Shown here: piece after piece, positions 1-10,675 of the stretch
Layout of the letters: every line of letters begins with the position of its first letter
Position numbering within the stretch: the first letter of the stretch is position 1
Source: Apostichopus japonicus
Lineage: Eukaryota; Echinodermata; Holothuroidea; Aspidochirotida; Stichopodidae
Length of the DNA stretch: 64,000 nt
Assembly (NCBI RefSeq): GCF_037975245.1
Contig: NC_092566.1
Coordinates: 16,657,001-16,721,000, forward strand
Direction: 5' to 3'
Position numbers and translations under genes: made by a program
The notes under the pieces: model-generated
Database searches by the model: none
Told to the model about the DNA's origin: nothing
Seen by the model: only the letters and a program-made list of their open reading frames with translations

Positions 1-725
1 AAACAGCTACGACGATATGCTAGAAGTAAGCGATCGTATATGCTCGCCAAACAAAGAACTGCCATAGCATCTTGTGCTAGTATGTACACAATGGACCGAC
101 AGAGAGCTGTGCTTTCGGCCTAGCCTTCTTGCTTTGCCGCTTATTTCAAAACAAACAAACCAACAAACGAACGAACGTTTAATAAATGCTTACGTAAAAA
201 GTAACAGTTTCATATGACTCAATTCACTATAGTTGCACTCATGTTAGATTAAAAAGGACTGAAAAGCTTTGAAATCATAACTTACCGTAATTACAGCGGT
301 TTCGGACCATCGGTGCGCGCCCAGCGTCATTCAACTGTAAGTAGTGTACAAAGGTCATCTACAACTTTGCGACACAGTTGTTAACTTTACTATTTCGGAA
401 AAAACTCATTGATTGCGTAAGACTAAACGTATATGCTACTTTCTAAAATTCCAACAACATGTAAAATACGGTTCTCGTTTTATGATGCAAGATTCGGTGT
501 AACGTTTTCGCGATCACTTCGACCGCATAATGAAAACTTGGATCGAGCCTGATGCTTTTGTTCCGACACAGCAGTTGATGTATTGTTATGAAGATTTTGT
601 TCCCATATACAGAAAATGTTGTTACAATACATTTTGTAAATGGACAACAATTTTTTTTAACAACATGATTAATTTTAGTAGATGAACGGTGTAAAGCTGT
701 TATATCACAGACATTTTTTACAGTG
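1..725. other. Left flank outside the segmental duplication
   Basis: No gene is recognisable here. The first 180 bases hold a short AAC/AACG-rich stretch, and the only long open frame (443-847, minus) has no recognisable domain and biased, AT-rich content. Homology with the second duplicated block starts near 726, so this stretch is unique to the left copy. Confidence 0.5.
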
Positions 726-1261
726 TATACTGGAGTAGCAAAAGTCTTATTTTTTTCATTACAAAACAAAACATATTGATGCAATCTTTCCAAAAGGTAT
801 ATGAGAGTCAGTAAAGCTGTTTTAAGTTTGTCCAACATTTCCGGCAAACTTACCTAGGTCAGGGAGAGATTAACCAATGTGGATATTGTTCAACAAATCA
901 ACGGTAAGTAGCGTTAGTTATTAATTATTAGAAAAATTTGAATTTTCCGCAAACACGTGATTTCATATTAAGTGTCATCACATACAAAATGAAATTGAAA
1001 ACCAAAAATAGGTAATAAACCACATTTTCCTTGGGATCGTTTTTTATTTGGCGATATCGAACATTCCCAACAAAAATTCCCAACAAATTGTTTATCTGAA
1101 CATGGTAAATACTTTATTCAGTGCATAACGTCCTGTATGGAATTTATTAACTTAATGGAGAATATATTAGTCATGAATAAAGGCCAAGAATGCCAGACGA
1201 ACTGGTTGATCCCCATAATGTTCTATTCGCTATACTAGAATGTCCAGCTATTTAGACGAGT

Positions 1262-1341
1262 GTGCCGTACAGGTTGCATCAGAGCGGAAGAGGGCCCGTT
1301 GTCCAAGTATACAGCACAAAGAACGTCACCATCTACGTGGT
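1262..1341 (-). pseudogene. Fragment of the collagen C-terminal domain exon
   Basis: On the minus strand this 80-bp stretch reads as a relic of the gene A last exon: GDVLCAVYLDNGPSS followed by LMQPVRH, which aligns with [15 protein letters not shown] and LMQPARY. The second cysteine of the CAVC motif has become tyrosine. No open frame extends on either side. It lies about 140 bp downstream of the gene A stop and is also present beside gene D (45261-45340), so it predates the segmental duplication. Confidence 0.7.
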
Positions 1342-1346
1342 AACAC

Positions 1347-1352
1347 TTTATT
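1347..1352 (-). terminator. Candidate polyadenylation signal of collagen gene A
   Basis: TTTATT on the plus strand is AATAAA on the minus strand, about 130 nt downstream of the gene A stop codon. The same hexamer is kept at the matching place beside gene D. Short A/T hexamers are common in AT-rich DNA, so this is a candidate only. Confidence 0.4.
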
Positions 1353-1481
1353 CAGTTCATAACGGTTCCGAAGTTTACTGACTCAGCGCTACGGATCAAA
1401 CTAAATACACATTTACCTACAAGGTGTTTTAGTTAGATTCACAAGGTTTCTTGTAAGGTTGATTTTGACATCACAAAACTT

Positions 1482-4400
1482 TTAAGAGGTGCAGACAGAA
1501 CACGTAAGTTCATTATTGGAACCATATTCAGTGCAGGGTAGGCCAGTCACTGAGCTGTGGCATTCGGACACCACAGGGTAAAAGAGCGCGCCATCCAAAT
1601 TACTTAGGGATTCTTGCGTGGTCAGCTGGGCATTTTCATCTACGCAGACCCATTTGGTGCGATAGTACCCGTGATGCGACGCCATGAGATAGCCGCTGTA
1701 TTCGTAGGTCCAGCCGTGTGGGCAGGTGTACCGTGCAGGTTGCATCAGTACAGACGAGCGACCGTTAACCAAGCATACAGCACAAGGAACGTCACCGTTG
1801 TCCATACCATTAAAGGGATCGAAGCTATTAACTTCGTATTCAGCTCCGTGGATTCGAGCTCTCCAACTTGACGTGGTACCGGGAACAGTATGTAGGAATT
1901 GTGGATCTTTAGGAAGACAGAGATAGTCCGCACCGCCGCCCTTTTCATTGTAGGCTGCTCCAGCAGCGTAACCTATGCGAAAAAAAGTAGGATTGAAAAG
2001 GAAGCAGCGTATTTGAGAACTATTGAGTATAGATATGAAAATCATAAAGTCCTGCTCCGTCTGTATTTGGAAAATATCTTAACACATTGGCTTTGAACTT
2101 TGCAAGAGATGAATAATGTGATTAATTACAATATAAAACAACGATGCGTTTCAAACTATTTAGGAACAAAGGTATGGCAATGAAAGTTCGTCTGGGAGTG
2201 AGGGTAAACATGGGTGGGAAAGCATAAACACTGTTTAACACAAGACGTTCCTTATGAACATGACAATGGTTGAAAACTACAATAACTTCATGACAAAGAG
2301 TAAGAGTGGGATGCAAAGTGGCAAACCAACTAATTTGGAACAAATATATAGGAACAAGTATAAGGAACAGCATGATAGCCTGGGCGAAAGGGTAAACTTG
2401 GGTCTAGAGAAGATTTGTCGGGGGGGGGGGGGGTTGGGGTGGGTTGGGTGTAAAGAAACCACACAAACATTGTTAACACTAGACCTTCCTTATTATAGCA
2501 AGACAATATTTGAAGCTATTCATCTTACCTTCATAAACCAACTCTGTATCTCCGCGACAATCCTTTCGTCCCCATCGAATATATGTAGAGTGCACTGTTC
2601 CGGCGTTACTGGGATCGCCTTTGATGCCTTGGAAAAATCGAAAATTCATATTACACCTTGCGTTTTGGATAAAATTATCAGAACATTTTTGTAGCTTGCT
2701 TGTTTTGATATTTTCTTTTATTCAAATGAAATGTTGTTATCAATCTTACCCCTAATACATGCTAAATTGTAACTGAGAGTAAATAAACCTACATTTATAT
2801 TTTCTCAGTTTGAGGACCTTAGTATGCTAAGGAGGGGAGAGGAGAGGAGAGGAGAAGAGAGGAGAGGAGAGGAGAGGAGAGGAGAGGAGAGGAGAGGAGA
2901 GGAGAGGAGAGGAGAGGAGAGGAGAGGAGAGGAGAGGAGAGGAGAGGAGAGGAGAGGAGAGGAGAGGAGAGGAGAGGAGAGGAGAGGAGAGGAGAGGAGA
3001 GGAGAGGAGAGGAGAGGAGAGGAGAGGAGAGGAGAGGAGAGGAGAGGAGAGGAGAGGAGAGGAGAGGAGAGGAGAGGAGAGGAGAGGAGAGGAGAGGAGA
3101 GGAGAGGAGAGGAGAGGAGAGGAGAGGAGAGGAGAGGAGAGGAGAGGAGAGGAGAGGAGAGGAGAGGGCACTCATTAAAATATTTACCTGGTAATCCACG
3201 TGGTCCGGGAAGGCCTGTGTTACCCATAGAGCCAGTTTCTCCCGGAGATCCAGTAGTTCCATTTGAACCTTTGTCTCCTGGCATGCCATGTTCGCCCGGC
3301 TCTCCAGGGCTTCCTGTGGTCCCCATTTGACCGGGATCTCCCATAGGACCCCGTTCTCCTGGCATTCCTTTTTCTCCTACGTGGCCGTCCGCCCCTCGTC
3401 TACCTGGAATCCTCATTGTTCTCGATTCGTCACAACATCTTACTTTAAATGAAAAGAACAATGCATAATTATTGCAGCTGGGATGTGTTCTGTGATTTAA
3501 CTGTTTGTGATAACAAAGTTTCGTATTACGTAGAGGACGACTTAACATCTTAATCCACCTCCACCCTTTAGTGCAAAATGAGTAATAGCGCCCGTGGTGG
3601 AAGAATGTCCGACGTGACGGATGAATGCACGGCAGGATAAATGTATGGCAGGATGAATGAATAGATGGATGGATGGATAGATGTACGGATGAGGAAAGTA
3701 CCGTATACAAAAAACGCCAAGCAGAAACCATAGCATACACTGTCAGATTAATAAATAATTCTCTTACCATCGGGATTTACGTCGACATCTCGCTTGCGGC
3801 GTTGACTTTGTTTCGATATATCGTCAAGTATCTTCCTTGTGTCGTCACTACGGCGTAGGAGATCAGAATAATGGTCCTAAATGAGTCAAGTAACGAGATA
3901 TCAAATTTGATGTGTAATAACATTCTTTGTGCAGATGAAGGTTGTGGTAAAATGTCGTATGACACAGACGTTGAAACATTCCAAATAATATATTTTCTAC
4001 CGAACGGTGTCTGCACACTCTAATCCGCTGAAAAAAAACCTATTACGAGCTGTTTAGAGAAATAAATGCTTTTAGTATGCAAACCTACAAGATGGGTAGA
4101 TATGACGAGAGGTTGGTGTAATAGAGTTGAGTTTACAGTAAACAGTTTTCATAGAATAATATTGGGAAACGTCGTGGTAGCAATATTAAATTTGATTATA
4201 TATCAGTATATTGTAATGGTGTTGTTTTGTTGTCATTGAACTGTTAGAGTGGTATCGTGGTATGGTAATCATAATACTATGTGTCTTTTTGGCTCTACCT
4301 GCATATTTCCAGTATATGTCACGGGGATATTTAACATTTTGAGGATATAAATGCTATGCCTCTTCTTGTCTTGGTTATGTTATTGGAAATTTTATTGGTG

Positions 4401-5370
4401 GACAGTTAAAAAACGGCGAAGAGGCCTCATCAAATGAAGTTGGAGGAAAACATTCAAGTTAGTGCTGCTTATTAGGTCACTTTGGTATTATAAGACAATG
4501 CAATTGAACATCATGCCGGCCCTATCAAAAGGTCAGATTATACATAAATTTCTCAAACGTTGAAAAATATTGGAGCTTGAGGAGTTGTATAACTTAATTA
4601 AAGATATGCGAAGGGACATTTGCACAATGTATGAGCACACTTGTATGAGCACACTTGCAACCAATGAAGTTATGAAATGTAATTTCTCTCATTGTGATGT
4701 GATCATAGCTACATGTGTGTGCGTGTGTGTGTGTGCTTCAGTCAGGGCAAGTGCGCGTTGAAAGAAAACTTGAAATTGATAACACTTATAAGAATGTTAA
4801 CAATGGTAGCACTAAATAACAATGACAACCTGGTCAACATTGATAACATTGATTACACTTAGAAACACCGTACATCTGGGCAATGTCAATCAATATGAAG
4901 TAGATTCGTAAACCCCGAGTATAATTGTTCAAATACGGCAATGTTTCATTTAGCGAGGCTTTTCTTTATGTAAACATTGAATCATATAAAATGAGTTATA
5001 TGACGTTAACTACAGTACTCGTAACCATTTTTAACGTACCGATGTTTCGGTCCATTTATTAGTTAATTAAGTAATTAATTAATACACTGTCTTGGAAATA
5101 ATCAAACAGATTAGAGAGGCCTAAATCAAAGAGATAACTCTCTCCTCAAAGGGAACAATAAACAACTAGCCTATACTTAAAGGCATCACAAAATGACATA
5201 AGGACACTCACTTTCAACATCTTCAGTCGCCTTAGAACTTCATCTGTATCTTCGGCGTCATTTTCTGGAAATTCGAGTACTTGGCTTTCCTTAGTTTGGA
5301 TAGGATCCGCGAAGGACGAGATAGAACAGAGGACTATGCCAAATAAACTGGCAAGAAGTATTTGATTCAT
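1482..5370 (-). CDS. Secreted short-chain collagen (C4-like), gene A
   Basis: Five-exon model, complement(join(1482-1972, 2529-2627, 3188-3442, 3768-3876, 5212-5370)), 370 residues. Every junction has GT-AG ends and phases run 0,1,1,1. The start is the Met of MNQILL, since an upstream in-frame Met (5385) would put charged residues before an otherwise clean signal peptide (residues 1 to about 20). Residues 54-89 form a charged, probably helical propeptide ending in the furin-type site RRKR (79-82). VRCC (90-93) supplies paired cysteines for inter-chain bonds. Gly-X-Y triplets run from 103 to about 180 (about 26). The C-terminal domain (208-370) has nine cysteines, including CAVC and CSVC motifs. 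This architecture is that of proteins named short-chain collagen C4-like, whose exact role is unsettled. It probably forms a small extracellular collagen trimer. The start codon context and UTRs are not resolved. Confidence 0.88.
2833..3167 (+). repeat. (GGAGA)n microsatellite in intron 3 of gene A
   Basis: A nearly pure GGAGA pentanucleotide array of about 335 bp. It starts only about 20 nt past the splice donor of the collagen exon. The transcript carries the complementary strand, a long UCUCC tract. The plus strand is pure purine, so triplex (H-DNA) formation is possible. Long open frames through it in several phases are artefacts of the repeat. Confidence 0.97.
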
Positions 5371-5931
5371 AGTCACGGCAACCAATTTTGGTACTCCACG
5401 CAGGAAATAAAAGGTTTCGAACTATCGTCGAGATTGCAAAGACAGTTCACACGGTTAATTTACGGTACTATCGTTGTTCCTGTTAAACTGTTGTTATATC
5501 ATGCAGTCCCTTAGAAACGATGATATATGTAATTGAAGTTGTTACCGAAACAGATTATACACTTTAATCAGGAAATATGGCAAAAATTATAGTCTATACA
5601 ATTGAGATCGATGAGAACAGATTGAAGCGACCGCTTTACAAGGAACAAACGAGCGCGATATATATGAAGGTCATCTGTCTTTGCTCCCATATTTGAGCAC
5701 ACTAAACTTGCTAGAAGTATTCAACAACAATAAAAACTCTATGGGTGGTTACGGGCCTCAAATTCATTCCCAGAAATTGAAGATTGTTACAAGAGACGAT
5801 CAAATATCTCAGTGTGGATAATAACAATCACAGTTGCAATAAAATGATTGAGCATGGGTGGCCATTATCTGACTTTCTAGCATATGCTAGAATCAATACT
5901 GATAATCTTTAACCTATAGCAACATAAATAG

Positions 5932-6173
5932 TATGTATGTATGCGTGTAAGCTTGTGTGTGTATGTATGTATTTTAGGTCCTCCTGCAAGCAGGAACTCG
6001 TGAATTAGCCATCATTGGCTCATCAAATCCGCAAGCTGACCGAAGTCAGTCTCTTAAATTGATATTTAACGTCCATGATTATGAAACGTCAATTGTCAAC
6101 AACTCTGTAACTGGACGACATACATTAATCTTGGAGTGACTCCAACTCGGGACCTTATGATTGAAAGGCATAG
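5932..6173 (-). mobile_element. SINE-like insertion present only in the left duplicated copy
   Basis: The paralogous block reads straight through this point at about 50109. On the minus strand the 242-bp insert ends in a GTAT/ATAC simple tail (5932-5975), as short interspersed elements often do. The short repeat ATAG occurs at both ends. No clear Pol III box was seen, so the SINE label is tentative. Presence against absence in the two copies is directly visible. Confidence 0.5.
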
Positions 6174-7659
6174 TGATTCCAAACACTATCCTACTCATAA
6201 AATAATGCTGAGACGGAAAAGATTCGAAATATGTCAGGGCCGGGCCACGGCCCATGTGGACCCGCCATTACTTCTGGCACTGTGTTGGCCCTGAATAGAA
6301 CAGTCGGGAGGCATCGGGAACCTTTACCCATTGAAATTACAAAGACAAATATATATCTCTTACATAGTTCGTTTTGTTGAAAACAGCTAAACTAATAAGT
6401 ATATGTACCGTCAAGTCGGTGTGTTTGTTGGTGAATAATCGAAACGTTATAAGTTTATAACTGAAATTATTCTTTAGATCGATATACGGTATGACAAAAT
6501 ATTCTTTAGTCTCTGGCCGGTCCAGTTTCCATTAATTCTTCTCGTAGTTATTACAGACCGAATTAATCAAAATAGGCCTTATACATGCCTTATGATGAGG
6601 ATTATAAATTAGTCGAGGAGTTCGAAAACTGATCTGTTCAAAGTTTTTTGTACTGTGGGGAGGAGGTGAGGGATGGGTGAGGAAGGGGAGAGGTGAGGAA
6701 GGGGGTTAGGATTGTATAGTGGGTAACTGTTTTTGCCACGGGCAAGATTTCCTGCTCATTCTTTCTATATATGGAATGTGGCGTGCTCGCCTTCGCAACA
6801 AACCAATTTATTAATTAATTCTGTAAATGCAAGTGAACTTGTTTCATGCACATGAGCGGTGCGTGAAATTGGTTAATGTTCAAAGCTATTACAGCAAACA
6901 ACCTCCTCCCCCTTCCCGCCACCCCCCCCCCCTTTCCATTTCCTGACACAGTTTATCAGTCTTGGTCTTATGTAGAAAAACATGTTCCAATCAAAAGTTT
7001 ATTAGGACTTATGTCGATAACTAGATATCTTGTTAAGTAATAGCACATTTTGTGATGTACAAAATTGTCTCTTTATGAAAAACAACTCCCCTCCCCCCTC
7101 ACCTCCCCTTTCCCACAAAAAAATAAGAAAAGGTTAATCTCCCCGAAGTTCAGTTGTCACAACTGCAATAGTATTCATGGATGTAATGGTGAAACCAGTG
7201 GCTCAATTCAGGTTTTAAACCAATGGAAAAATCATGATTTTGTACGGTACATGCAATCTACAATAAAAAGCCAAATTCAAATTAATCCGGAACTTCTACT
7301 TTTCGGAATGAACGTAAATTACAACAACAAAATGGCTAGTAAATTCAACTTACATAATGAAGCAGACCTTAGAATACACCACTGTTCCTCATGCACACCC
7401 AGGTGACCAGGACAACTCTAAACTTAAGTCAACTAAAACCAAGCTGACATTGTCCTAGCCGTCTAGGAATTAAACAATATATATAAAAAGAACAGCTGTG
7501 TGATAGGGTTGTGGATAAATGGAGGTGAATGGAGATTAAATGTTATGAATCGTTAGTAAAATGAGATGAGGGTTAGTGACATGCCTTAACTATACTTACT
7601 GTTGAATGAAGAGGTGGAATGCGAAGGAAAGGGATTAGTGAAAGACAGAATATGAATGG

Positions 7660-8004
7660 CAGTGGCGGAGCGTCCATACAGTCAGGGGGCGGATGCCCCC
7701 CCCCCCCACCCCTGACGGACTCAAATGGACTGCTGGCGCCCTTTTCAGCTTTTTACCACTTTTTTCTTATTCGCGTCTTTTGACTTTTTTTATTGTGCTC
7801 TCATCTACCTATTGACATTTGTCACATTATCTGCAAATTAGCAATGCTCGGAAAAGGTCATTACCGGCGATCAAGGGAGTGTCTTTACTCAAAAATTTCT
7901 GTACGCTCCAAGCCAACTTGCGGTGGCGCTCCGCTTGGATAGTTTAGAAAGCGCCCCTACAAACCATTCTCTCCCCCTGACCTATACCCCTGGCTCCGCC
8001 ACTG
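7660..8004. mobile_element. hAT-like MITE with 8-bp target duplication
   Basis: This 345-bp element starts CAGTGGCGGAGC and ends with the inverted match of those 12 bases. It is flanked by the 8-bp direct repeat ATGAATGG (7652-7659 and 8005-8012). The paralogous block at 51808-51815 has one ATGAATGG and no element, which is the empty site. Eight-base target duplications and CAGTGGCGGA-type ends are typical of hAT elements. It has no coding capacity. A relative lies at about 36684-37070. Confidence 0.9.
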
Positions 8005-8883
8005 ATGAATGGATGGGTTTAATTACAATAATAATACGACTACAGACGATAGACAATGTACCTGCATTCACTATATGCTACTCTGCGGGCGGAGGAGGGG
8101 GAGACACTTCCCTCTGTGTGGGGAATCGTGATACACACCTGACGATGATCACACAGTCACAGTCTTGCTGCAAGGGGACTGGGGTTGAGAGCGGATCAGT
8201 CGTTCTGTTGTTTGGTTTTTCGTACCCAGGTTCTTTCCTGGGTGACTTTTCTTAAAAGGTATTTCTCTTTGCCTCAACCTGATAACAGGACTACGGAAGT
8301 TACTGTTTTGAATCTCATAGATTTTCAATTTTCAAATTCCATTTGGCTATATAAATACTCTTCTGTGATACGAGGGCGCTGTTAAGCAATATGAAAATAT
8401 CTGCCAATGTTATTAAGGTCTGATATTGTGGTAAATGTGTTAACACGAACTTACGTTTTTGTGGAAAGTTTCCTTTCTCACGCAACTAAACTAAATTAAT
8501 CTTACCAGTGATTGCACAATGAAATTTCCCGATTGTAATATGCAAAAAAGGTTATAGCAAATTGTTACATCTGTTGTATGAATTTGTTGTAATCATAGGC
8601 CAAGGGTTTCAAAAGCTTTAGGTCCGCGACCCAGAAGCTCCATCAGTACTGCGCCGGCGCGAACCACCTGAACCCCAACCCTCATAATTGATGACCACAA
8701 AGAAAGAAAGCTAGCCTGGACTATGGGCTTGAAATTATAACAAAATAACTCAATTTCCGACGGCAAGCTCAATAAAACTGCATTGATAAATTTCTTGACA
8801 CATCAAAAATTCCCACGACTTACAGAAAATATTCGAGATTAAACATTTCAGGTCGCTCCCCACAGTATGCCGACCGACGACCT

Positions 8884-9446
8884 AGCCTACCAACGTTATT
8901 AATATCTGTTATGACAATCGACTCTCAATTATTCTAGTATGGTATTGCAAATAAGGCATTTCAAATTCCATTTTTCGGTTTCTGAAAGGTTACGTAGTTT
9001 ATTGTTATGCTAAGTGACCGCTTCCATACTGGCGCCCTCTATCAAGCATCAATAGCTATATAGATTTACAAAGTCGAAATCTAACTTGTCAACAGGCAAA
9101 CAGAAGTTCAGACCTTGGTTCATGTAATTTAGCAGTGCTCACGGCCAAGGAATATATTATGTGTATTCATTCTATATAAACTACTGGATTCCAATTCCTT
9201 TTTATTTCACGCGAAATAATATAAAAATCGTGGGTTTTACTTCCTGCAGGAAGCCAAGACAGTCACTGAAACCGCTATTAGTTCTGTTTGTGTGAAATCA
9301 GAGATTTCAAAGGACATAGACTCTTCGCATTAGTTTAGCTGTAATAAAGAAGAGCGCCATCACTCAGGCGGCGTCATTGTTTGAGACGTTGGGGTGCAAT
9401 GTACGAGGTAGAAACGTTATTACTGCGGTAATGATTTTAAGTATTT
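8884..9446. other. 563-bp segment present only in the left duplicated copy
   Basis: The other copy joins the flanking sequences directly (CGACCT to CATTGTAGG near 52694). No terminal repeats or target duplication are evident here, so this may be an insertion in this copy or a deletion in the other. No open frame of note. Confidence 0.6.
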
Positions 9447-9601
9447 CATTGTAGGACAACACTATGCACGAGATCTAAATCGTTGTCAAAATTTTCCGTG
9501 GATAGCGTTTTCGAGGCAAAGACTGAGAATAATGGATGAATCAACGAAAAAACTAGTTTCGTCTGTGCTGTGGAGACAAGAAGAAGCTATGCACATCATC
9601 A

Positions 9602-10668
9602 TTGTATAATATGCTGGACAATGCATCTAAACTCTACCCAAATTTTTTCTACATCTGTAACTCTTGTAAATCAGACAAAGAGGCTAGTGTCAACTCCCCT
9701 GATCAATCGCGAATGTGCGATATAGAAAAGAAAGTCGATCGCCTGGAGCTCAACCTGAATGAAATTAATAATCTCATTGAAGCTAAAGGCCAATCTCAGC
9801 AATCAGCTGAACAAGCCAAAGGATCTATTCATGCTAGCGTTCCGACTGCCCCTCTCATTGGCGAGTGTTGGTCAAATGAGGAGAAAATGGTCGAAATAAG
9901 GAAGGCTCGTGTAAGCAAATCCGCACTGGTTATTCCAAAATCTCCTATTGACACCACCACACTTTAGAAAACTATTGTTGATAGCAATGTCCAAATTAGC
10001 AAATCTTTCAAAAACAAATCAGGCGAAACCATTATTGTATGTGACTCAGCTTCATCACGTGACAAACTATCTACTGCCATCACTAACAACCTGCCCAAAA
10101 TTGGAACAATTAAAAAAGCTGGTACCATGCTGCCAACTATTGCAGTTGTCGGGTTTTCTGCTTCCTTTGCTGATGACCCTTTGCCTGTTCTACTTCAACA
10201 AAATCGTTGGTTGGCAGAATATTTTGAATCAATACTCTTGGAGATCATATTACTCATCTTGTTTCAAAGCCGTTGAGAAATGATGAAACCGTCTTTCAAG
10301 CCATATTCAATGTGTCCCCATCACTTCGTGACTTCATGAAAAAACATGGTGATCGTATCATCTTGGGTATGAACTCCTGCAAAATTTATGATAGATTCCA
10401 TGTCAAGCGATGTAGCATATGTCAACTGTTTGGGCACTATCATAAAGAATGCTCTAACAAAACCACCCCTTCTTGTGCCATCTGTGCAAATGACCACGAA
10501 ACCAGGCTATGCAAGATCTCCGTTGACGAAACAGATGAACATTCTTGCATTAATTGCAAACGTGGCAACTCTGGAACTCGCGCAAATCACATGGCATCAT
10601 CTATACCCTGTTCTCAGTACGTCGATGCGCAGAACAAAGTAAAACGACTGATTGCTCGTTTAAACTAG
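9602..10668 (+). pseudogene. LINE ORF1 remnant (PHD-like end, coiled coil, zinc knuckles)
   Basis: The frame opens in the last part of a PHD-like finger (FFYICNSCK), so the N-terminus is missing. A heptad-rich stretch follows (KKVDRLELNLNEINNLIEA). After at least one frameshift near 9967, the second half (10273-10668) has a CCHC knuckle, CSICQLFGHYHKEC (spacing C-x2-C-x4-H-x4-C), and a second cysteine cluster CAICANDHETRLC. These are RNA-binding features of LINE ORF1 proteins. The frame breaks make a working protein unlikely. Confidence 0.75.
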
Positions 10669-10675
10669 ACATTAG

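Larger units (their letters stand above)
726..9570 (+). repeat. Segmental duplication, left copy (carries collagen gene A)
   Basis: This block matches 44369-52821 in the same orientation over nearly its whole length, including all five exons of gene A and long flanks. The left boundary is near 726 (44369 in the other copy). The right boundary is sharp at 9570 (52821). The copies differ by discrete insertions. Present only here: 5932-6173, 7660-8004 and 8884-9446. Present only in the other copy: 44524-44880 and about 51175-51412. The pentanucleotide array in intron 3 also differs in length (about 335 bp here, about 590 bp there). Confidence 0.93.
5371..9570. other. Upstream flank of gene A within the duplication
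   Basis: No coding exon is recognisable. The block carries three insertions absent from the paralogous block: 5932-6173 (SINE-like), 7660-8004 (hAT-like) and 8884-9446 (unclassified, or deleted in the other copy). Otherwise it aligns with 49508-52821. C-rich and T-rich simple tracts occur near 6660 and 6900. Gene A promoter elements were not identified. Confidence 0.5.

Noticed and set aside
443-847. 134-codon minus-strand frame at the left edge
   Set aside because: No domain, no signal peptide and no partner exon. Its inner end overlaps the start of the duplicated block, and the other copy does not keep it open.
2805-3330. Long open frames of repeated Ser-Pro-Leu-Leu and Arg-Gly-Glu-Glu across 2.8-3.3 kb and 46.8-47.6 kb
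   Set aside because: They are translations of the GGAGA pentanucleotide array, which is open in several frames on both strands. The array is intronic in the collagen models.
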